Both the position numbers and the translations under genes were made by a program. Source: Apricaphanius iberus (lineage: Eukaryota > Chordata > Actinopteri > Cyprinodontiformes > Aphaniidae). From it: 64,000 nucleotides of DNA. Numbering within the stretch: the stretch's first letter is position 1; the number at the start of each line of letters is the position of its first letter. This document shows, one piece after another, positions 9,697 to 21,141 of this stretch. Location: positions 558,001 to 622,000 of the forward strand of contig JAPXFQ010002128.1 in the NCBI GenBank assembly GCA_028564705.1. The letters are read 5' to 3'. The notes under the pieces are model-generated. The model did not search any database. It was not told the DNA's origin and saw nothing but the letters and a program-made list of their open reading frames with translations.

Positions 9697-10818
9697 TAGG
9701 GCTGAACGATTTTGGAAAATAATCTAATTGCGATTTTTTTTCTTCAATATTGCGTTTGCGATTTAATGTGCAATTATTTTTGTGGGGCTTTTGTCATGCA
9801 ATCAAAAATATTGTGTATTATAAACAGATTTTTATACATATTTATTCTGTTCCATAAGATTATTTACTTATTTTAAGACAAAGGCAAATATTAACAACTT
9901 TATCTACTTTTAATCATCACACTCGATGGTCATCGGTGTTGTTCTGCAATCAAGGTTTTCTTCCTTTTGATCCCAGCTAATAATTCCCTCTGGCTGCAAT
10001 GTTTTCCTCCGTGTGGTTATCCAGGAAGTAGCATGCTTGAAGCAACAAGCTCTGATTTTTAATTCTCCATCGATCTAATGCACTTTCAGATTCTGGTATG
10101 GCTCCGTGGAGCGGTTTGATCTCAGGTCAGTTGTTGCAAAACACTCCGCTGTTTTCGGTGCGGCTTTAAGTTTCTGTCGGCATTTTTTATACAGCGCAAG
10201 TAAAATGTGGCTAAAATGTGTGTGAGAGATTGAATCCTAGCTTATTCATCATGGTTAACAAAGCATTCTTTTGGCTATAAAACCCGTTATAGCACGAATT
10301 ATTTCAGTGTGCCGTTTTTTTATGTTCCTAAGGAGCGATTCTTTCAAACAGCTCGGTCAGCGATCCCTGTCGCCTCGAAGTTTGTTTACTTGAAATTTAA
10401 ACACTGGTGGCGGTCAGTTTAGCGGTGCAACTCTCATATATGGTGGTGTGATGTTTTTAGGTGTTGATAAAGGTTTTTACTGTAGCCTACCTCGTGAGGC
10501 AGCAACAATACCAAGACCGGTTCTGCATAATACCTGGCGTTGCGCAGCATCAACGTTTTCATAGCAGATATAATTTCTTACAACTGATGTACTGTTCCTC
10601 TTTGGTACAACTATTGTGTAGTGTTGGATTCTGTTAAGCTTTTGGTCATTTTATAACTGGTTAAAGTGCACCGTTTTCTTCTCTCCCTGCATTGTTTGCA
10701 AGTCACGTGACTTTAGCAGATATGTTTACATCAAGTCAAATCGCAGCCTTTGCGATTAGGAAATCGCATTTTACCAAATCGCGATTTAATTGCATATGCA
10801 ATTAATCGTTCAGCCCTA
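9697..10818. mobile_element. hAT-like nonautonomous element with perfect TSD
   Basis: Perfect 15-bp inverted ends, TAGGGCTGAACGATT at 9697-9711 and its complement at 10804-10818, flanked by the identical octamer AAGGACAG (9689-9696 and 10819-10826). An 8-bp duplication and TAGGGCTG ends are typical of hAT. The subterminal zones are rich in GCGATTT/AATCGC motifs. No transposase frame is visible in the 1122 bp. It interrupts the LINE 3' tail, so it is younger than that copy. Confidence 0.9.
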
Positions 10819-11205
10819 AAGGACAGTAGAGAATACACAGACCTTAAATAATAAGATGATGGCAACAAAATAACAGCATATAACAGAGACACAAAACATA
10901 TGGTATATAAGAACCATACTCAAAGGCAGCTCTAAACAGAGCTCAATGATTTAGCAACTTTGCTGTCATATGGAAGTCTGTTCCAGATATGAGTAGCATA
11001 GTAACTGAAAGTTGTTTGTCCATGCCTAGTTCTGATTCTAGGGATTTTGAGTACCTGAGAGGTCTGGGACGTTGGTATCGTGTCAGTAGATCTACAGCAT
11101 ACTTTGGTGCAAAGCCATTCAATGATTTATAAACTAGTGAAATTATTGTGACGTCTATTATTTGAGCTACAGGGAGCCAGTGTAAGGACTGTAGAACTTG
11201 GGTAA

Positions 11206-11460
11206 ATGGTAAATGGACTGGACTTATATAGCGCTTTTCTAGTCTTACTGACCACTCAAAGCGCTTTACATTGAAGCCGCATTCACCCAATCACACTCGC
11301 ATTCATACACCGACACCCAACATGGCTCGGTAGGACAATGTAGAATTTGGGGGGTTAAGTGCCTTGCCCAGGGGCACATCAACATGTGACTGGAGGAAGC
11401 TGGAATTGAACCTACGACCCTCCGATTGCAAGCCAACTACTCTACCACTGAGCCACAGTC
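11206..11460 (-). repeat. tRNA-derived SINE (family A), copy 1
   Basis: Read on the minus strand it opens with a tRNA-like head: A box TGGCTCAGTGGTAGAGTAG and B box GGTTCAATTCC, then a GCCTTGCCC / AAGCGCTTTG body and an end at TAGCGCTATATAAG...CATTTACC. It is flanked by GGGTAA on both sides (11200-11205, 11461-11466) and sits inside the LINE, where the uninterrupted LINE copy at 35.97 kb reads straight through. The same family is at 54.7 kb. It is not a functional tRNA gene. Confidence 0.85.
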
Positions 11461-12470
11461 GGGTAATGTGCTCTACTTTCCTGGTTCTAGTAAGGACACG
11501 AGCAACATGGATTAGTTTTTCGGGGTCCCGTTGTAGCATTGGTCCTTTAATCCTAGAAACGTTTTTCAGGGGAAAGGAGGCTGACCTTGTTATTATCTAG
11601 ATGTAAACTTGTAGGTTCAGGTCTGAGTCCATTATTACACTCAGATTTCAGGCCTGATCATTTGTTTCTAACTGTACTAACTGATGCTGTGTGCTTACTA
11701 TTGACCTTTCCTCTTCAGATGTAAAGATAATTACTTCAGTTTAGTCTCTGTTTAGCTGGGGAAAGTTGTGGCACATTTATTTATTGATTTATTGAATGCT
11801 TTTATTTAGGGTTTGGATTGGTTCATAGCTACCTGGTGACATTTTAATGTAAACTGTGTCATCTGCATAATTATGGTAACTAATCTAATCGGTTGTTATA
11901 ATCTGGGCTAGTGGGATCATCTAGATATTAAATAGAAGAGGCCCCAGGAATGAGACCCGGGGGACCCCACATATGATTTCTGTTCGTTTAGATGTAAAGT
12001 TTCTTGTTGAAACAAATAGCCCCTGTTCTTAAGATAAGACTCAAACCAGCAAAGTACTGTACCAGAGAGACTGACCTAGCTCTCCAGTCATTACAGTAGT
12101 ATTTTATGATCAACAGAGTTAAATGCACTGAGATCCAACAGAAGCAACACTGTGATTTTACCACTGTCTGTATTTATGCAGATGTCATTGAAAAATTTGA
12201 CAAGGGCAGTTTCAGGCTGTGGTGAGCACAGAAACCAGACTGCAAAATACTGAAGCAGATGGTCATTGTTTAGAAAATATTTAACTCTTTAAACTGAGAT
12301 TTTTCAATGATCTTGCCGATGAACAGGAGATATGCCTGTAGTTCTGCATTAACGTGTTATCTTAAGAACTAACAGAGTATTAAAAAAAAATGTCCAATCA
12401 GTTTTTATCAGAAACACATGATACCATTGCTTATGGTTTTAATATCTGTTGTAGTGTTTTACGCTAATAT

Positions 12471-15400
12471 TTTTAGTCTTTCAAGCACTAAATTGTGAAA
12501 TCCATGCTGAAGACAAACAGCCAAAGGAGAAAAGAGAAGTTAGCCCACTGCTGTCAGAGTGTATGGAGGCCTCATAGGAAAGACCTGGGGCCAAAGCCAC
12601 CTTTACCATAGTCCTGTCTGTAGCAGGGACAGTGGCATGACTACAAACAAGGACACGCATCTGTGCTGCACTTTTGCCGGTATACAATTGTGTTTGTTTA
12701 CATCGCTCTGTTGGTTTCTGCAAGGGGACCTTTGATTATCCTGTCCTGAGGGAGTCATCTCCCTGGGGAGTGTGGATGATTAGCCTGTGGTTATAGCCTG
12801 TCACCAATTCTCATGTGTCACACATGCACACACACAAACATCACACACACTTTGCACACACAGGCAAGGAGAGATACGTTTTACATGCACTCCCCGAGCA
12901 GAGTGAGGTCACTCGGTTCTCTATTTCAAAGAAGTCAGGGTCGCTGCTGAGCCAGCCAAGGCCCCTGTGGATGCAACTAGTCATGTGTGATTTTCCAGTT
13001 CAGTGCTTCATGATGAGCAGGTCTGGCCGTGGCTCGGCCCCCAGGGCTCGGCCCGCAGAGAGACTGGCAGCCTTGGAGCTCGTCCTCCTTCTGCTCCAGC
13101 CTTGTCTTATCATTGGGAATGAAAGCCCATCACAGAACTGCCGAACTGCGCTGCAGTCATCATCCTCCTTTGGTCCCTCAACCCTACCAGTCCTGCTAAA
13201 TTGTGCTTACCCACACCATTATTAGACTCATTATAGACCCATCGGAGTGGCTTTCAGCCTGTCACAGCCATTCAACTATATCTTCAGCTTGACTTGATTT
13301 CCTCTGACAGGCTTTTTTTGAACTAAAAGGCTGGGAAGGCGGGTCACAGAGATGTGAGTCTGGAGAAAAATACATCATGAAGAGAAAAAGCAAAGGATTC
13401 AGGGACTGGTTCAAAACACTAATTTGCTTTATCACAGGGCATTATACATTTAAATATATTTTCTAGATATTTCTGTATTGGCAAAAACCTTGGCAAAAAA
13501 CGTCATATTTGCAGCTTGTTGATACATTTTTGAACATGGTTGCCTTTCAATTTAACTGTGCTTGGCAAACAGTTGCAGGCTCACTTAGATGTCCAATTAC
13601 CTGTTAACTGCTTGATCCCTCATCTTTTCATTTCACAAGTTGTGTTCCTGCTCAGCCTTTCACTGCATCTTTCATTCTGCCGTCAGGAACATGAGAGGGA
13701 ATTCCACTGGAGGAAGGAAAATTTGATTAGTAAAGGCTCAGAGACATGTGTACCAGTGCTCCCTTCCTCGCTAAATGCGAACAGAGCCAAACTCTCTCAA
13801 TCTGCAATGGCTCATTTGTAAACGTAGCCTTGAGCTCATGTTGCTTCCCTCATTGCCAAATACAATAATTATTTTTTATTTCTCCATGCTACTTTTAAAA
13901 TTATGGGATTTTTCACTCACAGCCCTGGTCACTTGCAGTGTTTTATTCAATTTCTTGCCGAACTCAGCTCAAAAGACAGCTTACATTCAACTTAAGCTTT
14001 GATCCTGTTTTACTCATTTGTCTCTAAAAGAGCTTTGCAATATGGTCAAAGACTGAAAACCATTCCAACATTGCCAAAGTTCTCTTCCAAGGTACATCAC
14101 CTGCAGTCATTAATGCTCCTTCTGGAACTGTTGTTATTTTCTATTTTCGCATTTCGCCTCCCCAATCTGTCAAGGATAGCTGCGGGTGATATCATTGTTG
14201 TGTCACTGTTCATCTCCATCACACAGATTGACAAGAGGAACCCTAGCCGCCTTGCTTCTGATAATGTCTGATCTAATCCATACTGCTGTGTACTTTCTCC
14301 CACTCAGCTCTTCAGTCCTTGGCAGGGATGCAGTTTAAACCCAGAAAGTTTCTCCTTTCACCCCCTCTCCATTACATGTGTTTGCAATTCCCCTCCAGGG
14401 GGCTGTGATTCAACAGCGGCATCATCTCAATTCGTCTCAAAGCATGAGCCATCCCAAAAGAAAAAACTAAAGTGGGAGACAAGTCGGCCCTCTTTGCACC
14501 CCCCTTCTTTCTTACAGCGACGAGCCTGTGTGTGTTAGGCAGAGTTGGACGGGAGGCTTGCTCTTCGGGATGTGGGAGTTTAAGAAGAGAGTGCTACGCT
14601 GGCCTAATCACATTACGAGTGCCATATTATGTGTCAAGCTGTCACTTTCAATTTGAGCCACCCCACTGCAGTGGCGGGACCTGGTTTTCTTCACATTACT
14701 GCTTTGATTGGGGCTTGATAGTGACTAGGCTAAATCTGAGTAAATGTAGCAAGCAGGGAAAACTTTGTTCCACTGGCAGAAGGAGCTCTGATCATATGTT
14801 TACGATTAGCAGTGGTCAGGGTGGGGATGAAGGGAATGTGTATCTCTGTGGGGGGACTCCTTCCTACTGACCTCTTCACATCGAATCACATGTCTAATCT
14901 TATTCTTGTCTTCTGTTTGAACTGATGTCATGTGTCTCAACGTTTAATCCGTCACAGCAGTTGACTTGTGGACCATGTAGAAACGTTGTTGAGGACAGGG
15001 TTGGGTTTGTGCAGGAAGCTCTATGAGTAGTTTACATTGAAGAAATACAGACTGACAAGAGGGACAGAGAGGGTAGGAAGGGTTACGCGATGAGGAGGGG
15101 TGGGGGGCTCCGGGGCGTGAGTTCACTCCTATCCAATTGTCAACCAATTGAGTGGAATGGCTCAGAGCGGCAGAAGTCAAGTCTTTTGTGTGCAGGCGGA
15201 TGAAACATTTGAGCGATTGAGTCAAAATCCGCCCTGTTTTTCTACTCGATGGACTCTGTTTGGACAGATAGTCCAATTCAGCTTCCCATGAGCAATCACT
15301 CACCACCTTTTCTCTTCTTCTGTCTCCCTACATTTATCTGTTCTGTCTCTTGCTCCATCTCCACGTTTGTCTCTGTCCAATAGATCATCGGCATGTTAAT

Positions 15401-16200
15401 AAAGCCCAGCAAACTGGCAGCTCTGAGGACTTCAAGCTAAACTTTCAAAAAAAGCCACACTGTCATACCACAAATAAGAGAGGTGGTAGGCAGTGGGGAA
15501 ATGTGGTTTAGCATAGCGTTGTTTTACCAGATATTCCCTAAGATCCAAAGGTTTAATTCAAATCAGTTTGAAGTCTCTGAGGTCATATTCAAAGGTCAGG
15601 CTTATTATAAGGACCACTAATAAGTCAAATGAATAACTCTGAATCTCAGATATATATGTAGATTTGGACTCCATCTGAATTTGGATCTCAAAAGCAATTC
15701 ATCAGAAGGAGGAACAATGGGGATTTGTAAGGAATCTAACGAAGTGTATCTGGACAGAGTAATTCTGGGAAATCCGAGGTCATCCATGTAATCTGGCACA
15801 TACTGTATCACCTGCCTAATAACTGCAACAGACCATGCGCACTGTTGCATGGAATGTTTTTATGTTGTTGTCTTATGAGAGCGGTTCTCTCTTTTGGTAG
15901 GATAATACACACTGCCTTAAAGCAAAATGTTTCAGGAATGGCTTAAGCAGCATAAGAATTAATTTTAGGTTGTGACTTTGCCTTCAGATTCCCCAGTTCT
16001 AAATTCAGTTATCTATGGAATGAGCTATGCAAACAAGTCAGCTCATTGGAGTCCCTACCTATCAATTTACATTACTTAAATGACCTGTTGCCAACATCTT
16101 GGTTCCAGATTCCACACACATTCAGGGGTCTAGTAGGTGCTTGCCTTGATTAGACTGTTTCCTCTGTCTTTTTTTGTCTTCATTGGGCTGATTTAATTTA
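12471..16200. other. Intergenic DNA; possible conserved blocks
   Basis: No gene recognised. CA-rich tracts occur at 12817-12866. Bases 14500-14870 and 14950-15310 are richer in GC and less repetitive than their surroundings and contain homeodomain- and CAATTG-like motifs (a pair at 15134-15152). They are candidates for noncoding regulatory sequence only. Confidence 0.4.
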
Positions 16201-16219
16201 ATTCCTGCTCCGCCGGTTT

Positions 16220-16757
16220 TCCAGACACAAGGTTCTCTGCAGCAGGCCTCCCAGTCAAAGGTTCTCCGCAGCCGGCCGGCCAGTCTCAAAGTTCTCCACA
16301 ACTCTCAAAGTCTCAAGGTTGTCTGCCTTAAAGATTAAAGGCTAATAGCCGCTGGCCTCCAAGGGTCAAGGTTCTCCAGCATCAATTTCCTAGATCAAGT
16401 ATACATTGCTACTGACCTTCAAGCCTCAAGATTCTCCGCAGCCGGTCACCAAGACAAGTTCTATAGATGCTGGTCTCCAAGTCACAAGGCTGTCTTCCAA
16501 GTTTCAAGTTCCTCAGACACCGGCCTCCTCGTCACCTGCTTCCTCGTCACAAGTTCCCTCGTCCCCAGGCCAAGCTCCTCGACACAAGTTCCCTTGTTGT
16601 AACCTCCTCCTTGTCTGTCTCCTCGTCGCCAGACTCCTCATCACCTGTTCCTTCACCACCAACTCCCTATTCAGACCCTCAGACTTTCCGGGGTTGTTGC
16701 CATGGTCTTACATTTGTAGTTTGTGAGCCAGGTTGTGCACCTTTGAGGAGGGAGTAA
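16220..16757 (+). repeat. Degenerate tandem-like tract before an LTR-like end
   Basis: Repeated, diverged units built on AAGGTTCTCCGCAGCCGGCC and later CTCGTCACAAGTTCC appear every 30-40 bases. The plus strand can be read as Ser/Pro-rich peptide in overlapping frames. It ends in a purine-rich GAGGAGGGAGTAA right before a TGTCATGG boundary, as in the 3' end of an LTR element. Probably a decayed low-complexity coding or UTR region of that element. Confidence 0.45.
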
Positions 16758-17025
16758 TGTCATGGTTTGACTTCCACCCTGTTTCCGTTACTCCTCGTCT
16801 TCCTGTGTTTGTCTGTTAATTAGTTTAAGCTGTTTTCTGTCTTCCCTGATTAGCTTCCCATTGTTCTCCCAGTCTTTTCTTGTCTGTTGTCGGTTTTTCA
16901 TCAATTCCCCCCTCTCTTTGCCCTTTTGTCCTATCTACCCTGATCTTGGACCGATTACAAAATAAAATAGGAAACAACTAGTCTAAACTGCTCTCTGCAT
17001 CTGAGCCTGTCCTTCAGAACTTGAC
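16758..17025 (+). mobile_element. Probable 3' LTR of an LTR retroelement
   Basis: It starts TGTCATGG after a polypurine-like tract. It is pyrimidine-rich (CTTCCTGTGTTTGTCTG, CTTCCCTGATTAGCTTCCC) like many fish LTRs, carries an AATAAA poly(A) signal near 16962, and ends near CAGAACTTGAC. The terminal CA is not clear and no partner LTR is in the window, so assignment is tentative. A LINE 3' end is the alternative. Confidence 0.45.
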
Positions 17026-17032
17026 TCTTCCC

Positions 17033-17220
17033 TGTGCATGCGTGGGTTTTCACTGGGTGCTCTGGGTTCCTCCCAGAGCACCCAGTTTGTGAGCATTGTT
17101 GTTTGTCCTGGGTGTCACTATGTTGTTGTGAGATGGACTAGCAACCTGCCCAGGGTGTACCCTGCCTCCTACTTAATGACCGCTGGAGATAGGCAACAGA
17201 TCCCCCATGAACCTGCAGGG
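17033..17220 (+). repeat. Fragment of SINE family B
   Basis: Matches the body of the family-B SINEs at 31 kb: GCATGCGTGGGTTTTC, GGGTGTACCCTGCC and GCTGGAGATAGGC correspond to their GTATGCGTGGGTTCTC, GGTGTACCCTGCC and GCTGGGATAGGC. The tRNA head is missing, and the CTCCGGCTTCCTCCCAC segment has become a near-perfect inverted repeat (17052-17086). Confidence 0.7.
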
Positions 17221-17426
17221 ATAACGACTAGTTTAAATTTCTCCATCAGCAAGTTTGCACCCAGACATATTGACAGAGATGTTTTTCATTTATAGTTCTC
17301 TGTTGCTTGTTCACTTTTTCAAAGCAATTGCCTACCAGGACCGCTAACTTTCCACGCATTCACTTCTAAAGGACCAGTGGAAAACATAAAGAAAGATTTG
17401 ATTAAGCTATAAAGCTTTTTACTAAA

Positions 17427-17790
17427 ATGCAGCTCAGAATACTCTAAAAATGCATTTAAACAAACACAGCAGTCTGTTTTGTTGTTTTGTTACACCTCCC
17501 TCTGTTCTAAATCGCCAAAAGATCAGTTTAGATCAATCGTCCTTTCAATGTAAAGCATGTAGTACCCAAACACTGCATTGACTACTATAGAGCACCGATG
17601 TGGGGAAACGATCTCTGGCTGTTGTTGAGCTGACCAGTCATACGCTCTCCATTGACAGAGAACGATAGTTAGAAAATTGGGCTCTACTCCATCCATTGTT
17701 GCGTTGGTGACGGAGAGCCCTTGCATTGACGGATAATGGCGTTGTGTCAATCTGTCTTGACATAGACGGAGAAGTATGAACTAGGCTTAA
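17427..17790 (+). repeat. Dispersed repeat family C, copy 1 (DNA-transposon end)
   Basis: Shares long segments with 20427-20799: ACAGCAGTCT, ATCGCCAAAAG, CCCAAACACTGCATT, CGATCTCTGGCTGTTG, GAGAGCCCTTGC, GACGGATAATGGC. Both end in (C/G)GGCTTAA preceded by GAAG-(T/C)AT(A/G)AAC. A third, shorter end is at 21054-21141 in the same orientation. The TTAAGCC(C/T)A...TTTATGCTTC end looks like a Harbinger-type terminus, but the other end was not found. Confidence 0.65.
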
Positions 17791-18589
17791 GTGGCACAAC
17801 CGATGGATGGAGATAATTATGTTCTATACCAGAATTTACAATCAATGACAATGACCAGGAAGTCCCTCTATGAATGGTAAAAAAAATCTAAGTTTTGGAG
17901 TGACAAAAACAGAAACAAATCCGTTAAGCAAAAACTTTTTTTACCACACTGTATGCTGATACTTTCAACAAAACTTTTTTTGTCTCCTAAAACCTATAAC
18001 ATACATATTCATTTGAGTCACAATTGCAATGTGTCATAGCCCTGAAATAAAACGTAAAACATGGGTCATGACCTGGGCATGTAAAAGTAAGAATTTAGAT
18101 ATCCATAAAATTAACTCCAGACCTCGAGTTGCGGTTTATATAAACAACGCTCCAGTATTAATTCTTAAAATAACGAGAACAGCCATGTACAACAAACTCC
18201 CGCTGTGAAGTTCAAGTGTGAAATCAGCTGCCAAGGAAAAGGTCCAGAACATGACTCTTTGCTAATTTTCCAGCAATCCAACACAAAAACATTCTTTTAT
18301 TTCCCACAGTGGTAGAAAAGTAAGTTGTTCGTATATAACTGTATGTACACACCGAAAAGCGAATTAAGCAAACAGAGAGTACGGTTTACATGTTATGTCA
18401 ATGGAGGAGCGCAATGACGCACGGCAGGGGGTCCCGCTGCGGCACGTGAAAAAGTCTGCTGAAATTGAAAAGGTCTGAACTCCTGCTTCAAATCGCACCT
18501 CGTCAACCAATTAGGGGCCTGGTGACGTGATGCTCTGACCCAGTCCACAGGGGGCAGGTCCAGCCAAAGCCATTCATTCTTCATTCAAC

Positions 18590-18708
18590 ATGGAGGAGAG
18601 ACTGATAAACCAACCGGAGCTATACGACACCAGTTGTTGTTTGTACAGAGACAGGAATAAAAAAGGCCCTAGCTTGGAAGAAGATAAGTTAGGAGATTGG
18701 GAAACCTG
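18590..18708 (+). pseudogene. MADF-domain exon 1, second lineage
   Basis: The ATG opens MEERLINQPELYDTSCCLYR followed by DRNKKGPSLEE. This fits the first half of a MADF domain, whose usual pattern has a variable gap before the LYDTS stretch; here that segment is shortened by a few residues. The exon ends in a clean donor (TG|GTAAGT at 18709). Exon 2 is at about 18850-19087. Expected role: DNA-binding partner of a Harbinger transposase. Confidence 0.65.
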
Positions 18709-18849
18709 GTAAGTTAATTTCACTTATGAAAGTTTTGAGCGAACCTGCGCAAAAGGCAGCAAGCCCACCTACTGTCCTGCGATTTTAGTATTATTTTTTT
18801 CCTCTGATATTCAAATACTTTTCTGCTAACTAAACAACGTGGTTATTCA

Positions 18850-19087
18850 GAGGACTAATGCAAAAAAAAGTGGATTAGCCTCAGGGACACCTACTGCAAG
18901 GAGAGGCAGAAGGAGAGGCGGAGTGGTTCAGATGCAGGATCGAGAAGGAATTGGAAGTTCCTTGCGGTCATGGGGTTTCTGGACCCCTTCCTCACCCCAT
19001 CAACATGGGAAGTATGCGGACCGTGGAGAACATCCTCTCCGAGGGCCAGGGACAGCCTGAATAAGCAGGGGGAGTCCCAGACAGAAG
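18850..19087 (+). pseudogene. MADF-domain exon 2, second lineage
   Basis: The frame reading KKWISLRDTYCKERQKERR, then RNWKFLAVMGFLDPFLTP, is the second half of a MADF domain and its basic linker. The KKW-x-SLRDTY motif is diagnostic. It lies downstream of a plausible acceptor (TATTCAG|AG) and ends before a donor-like GTATGT at 19088. In that frame a TAA sits just before the Cys-Lys-Lys-Lys-Trp segment, so the spliced product would be truncated. No later exon was recognised. Confidence 0.65.
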
Positions 19088-19417
19088 GTATGTTCACAAT
19101 GATTTAACGAAGGCAGTTATATAAGCACATATGTTATGTTTACTAATAAACAGTGTACTGCTATAACATGGTTCATCCTCCATGGCATCGCTTTTTCGCA
19201 GATTTTTTATTGCACAGTACAATTTTAACGTGCATCGCATGGTTGATTGGAAACAATTGCAAATCTCCACCATGTCGTGTATCCGACTTCACGCGTGTCA
19301 AAGTGGCATTTTTGAAAGCGCAGCAACTTTGCTGTGGACACACTTCGAGGTGCGAATGTTCAAGCATCCAGCTGGGGGCGTGTGCCGCATTTTGACGCTT
19401 TTGGTTTGGACGTACCG

Positions 19418-20426
19418 TAAGAGGTGTGTTTTAATGAGAATTTTTTGCACATAAAACAGAACCCACAAGCATTTCCATGCAAAAAAAACTGCATGATGTT
19501 GAGACATATGCAAAGCAATGGCCTTGATAATTTATTTTAAAAAGAAGTGGCTATCGGATGAGCGACATAGCAGGCATATCTTTTGCAGAAATCTTCTTTT
19601 ACACAACCAAGATTTCACCATTTTAGCCATGTTTTGTCCATCTGTTAGGCACTCATAAGCATTTTTTAAGGTTTGATGCAATGAAAAAGGACAAATAATA
19701 AGGCACTAGGACCTGCTGAATGCAGCAACAAAAGCATTCAAATAAAGGCAAGTAACTTGTCACGCTCGAAATGCACCATCTGACTTGATTTATTACACCT
19801 CATTTACATTCCAGCCTCTCATAAAGCTAATGGTCCATAAATTCAGCGCAGATAATGTCAATGGATTAAAGGGAAATCACAAGCAGTATGAATCAATCTG
19901 AAAACAGAGGAATCTGTGGTTTTAGTAACGTGCACCATTAGTTTCCAAAGGTTAATTTATATTTGTCTCCATCTTTCTTGTCCTGTTGGGTTTTTTTGTT
20001 TTGTTTTTCACCCAGATATGGTGTTTGTGCTGTTTTAGGCAGTTTTATCCAGACTTTGAGTAATAGTTTGCGACCCAGTTTGGTCTGGCCCAGAAGATTG
20101 TACTTAATGACCAGATCGGACTTCATTGTACCTCTTCCATGGGATTAAATAACAGGAAATGCTGCGATTGGAAAGAAATGAAAAAAAACTGTAACAATGT
20201 TACAAGCTACTGCGAGCTATTCTACATTCACTCTTTGACCAAACAATTTGTTAAAAAGTCAATATAGACAGAAACATATTTACACAGAATTATATCTGAA
20301 GTACTGTGGACCCCCACCCATTCAGTATTTGCGGATTCACATTATATAGCATAATTTAATGGAATGTAACTCCAAATTACTCATGGAACCGCACGTACTG
20401 TCAGATTTTTTTCAAAGTCCCATCAA
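19418..20426. other. Intergenic AT-rich DNA
   Basis: No coding sequence or structured repeat recognised. Near 20306 the GTGGACCCCC...TATTTGCGGATTCAC stretch resembles a sequence at 54425-54480 and may be an old repeat. Confidence 0.4.
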
Positions 20427-20799
20427 GTGCAGCTCATATAATACTCTAAAAACACAGCAGTCTTTTTTTGATTTTTTCCTACACCTCTTTGTATTCAAAA
20501 TCGCCAAAAGACCAGGTTAGATAAATGATCCATTTAATATAAAGCATATAGTGCCCAAACACTGCATTAACTACTGATTACAGTGACTACAGAGCCCCGT
20601 TCTGGTGAAGCGATCTCTGGCTGTTGCTGAGCTGACCAATCACAGGCATATGCTCTCCGCTGATGGAGACGGATAGTTAAAAAAATGGGTCTTGAGTCCG
20701 TCCGTCCTTGCATAGGTGACAGAGAGCCCTTGCGTCGACGGATAATGGCATTGCGTCAATCCGTCTCCATCAAAACGGTGAAGCATAAACTGGGCTTAA
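20427..20799 (+). repeat. Dispersed repeat family C, copy 2
   Basis: Same family as 17427-17790 and in the same orientation. The end reads AAGCATAAACTGGGCTTAA. A few indels separate the copies, including an extra ATTACAGTGACTACAG-like stretch near 20577. Confidence 0.65.
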
Positions 20800-21053
20800 A
20801 GCACTTTGTAAAGGTATAGTGATTTTGTTTTTGACTGAAACAGCGCTATATGAATGCAGGCCATTTCACTTTTGCAGTGAAATGTTCTTTAAATGTCCAT
20901 ATCTTCAACTTGTTCCAAGTGTACTGCTAGATCTCTTCAGGATTTGGGTTTACGAATTTAAAGAAAGTGGCATACTGACCAATCACATGTTTGCTTTCTC
21001 TGTAATATTTGATGGACGTTTAACAAAACTGGTCATCTTTGTATGACCTCAGA

Positions 21054-21141
21054 GGGCCTACCACAGAGCGCTTGCGTTGACGGATAAAGGCACTGCGTAT
21101 CTCCGCAACCCCGCTGATGGAGAAGTATAAATTAGGCTTAA
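21054..21141 (+). repeat. Dispersed repeat family C, end fragment (copy 3)
   Basis: About 88 bases match the terminus of copies 1 and 2: GCTTGCGTTGACGGATAAAG, GATGGAGAAGTATAAATTAG, GCTTAA. It is in the same orientation and about 250 bp downstream of copy 2. Confidence 0.6.

Larger units (their letters stand above)
9608..12470 (-). mobile_element. CR1/L2-type LINE, antisense copy 1, twice interrupted
   Basis: The minus strand carries a decayed non-LTR reverse transcriptase gene and its 3' tail. The RT box reads GVPRVSFLGPLLFNI (around 11925-11970) and the catalytic box NYADDT (around 11855-11875). The C-terminal motif LHWLPVAQ...SLVYKSLNGFAPKYAVDLL lies in 10943-11185. The 3' UTR includes AAAGTGTGCTAC near 9630. 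A hAT element (9697-10818) splits the tail, and a SINE (11206-11460) splits the C-terminal region. Several frameshifts and stops make it a pseudogene. Two related copies lie at 30.6-32.5 kb (+) and 35.4-36.5 kb (-). Confidence 0.8.
18345..19417 (+). mobile_element. Harbinger-like element carrying two MADF exons
   Basis: A weak inverted pair can be drawn between GTACACACCGAAAAGCG (left) and CGCTTTTGGTTTGGACGTAC (right). The interior holds two exons of a MADF-type gene in the + orientation and subterminal, partly palindromic GC-rich sequence at 18400-18550 and 19230-19400. No transposase is present. It is a different MADF lineage from the one at 9.16 kb, so two independent elements kept the same type of accessory gene piece. 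Confidence 0.5.

Noticed and set aside
11206..11460. Possible tRNA gene (A and B boxes)
   Set aside because: The sequence continues into a SINE body, is flanked by short direct repeats, and has a second copy at 54.7 kb; no cloverleaf with matching acceptor stem was drawn.
12815..13225. 136-codon plus-strand frame
   Set aside because: Begins in a CA-rich repeat and shows no recognisable domain.
20306..20345. Sequence similar to 54425-54480 (GTGGACCCCC...TTTGCGGATT)
   Set aside because: Similarity is short and patchy; could be an old repeat, but I could not define ends.
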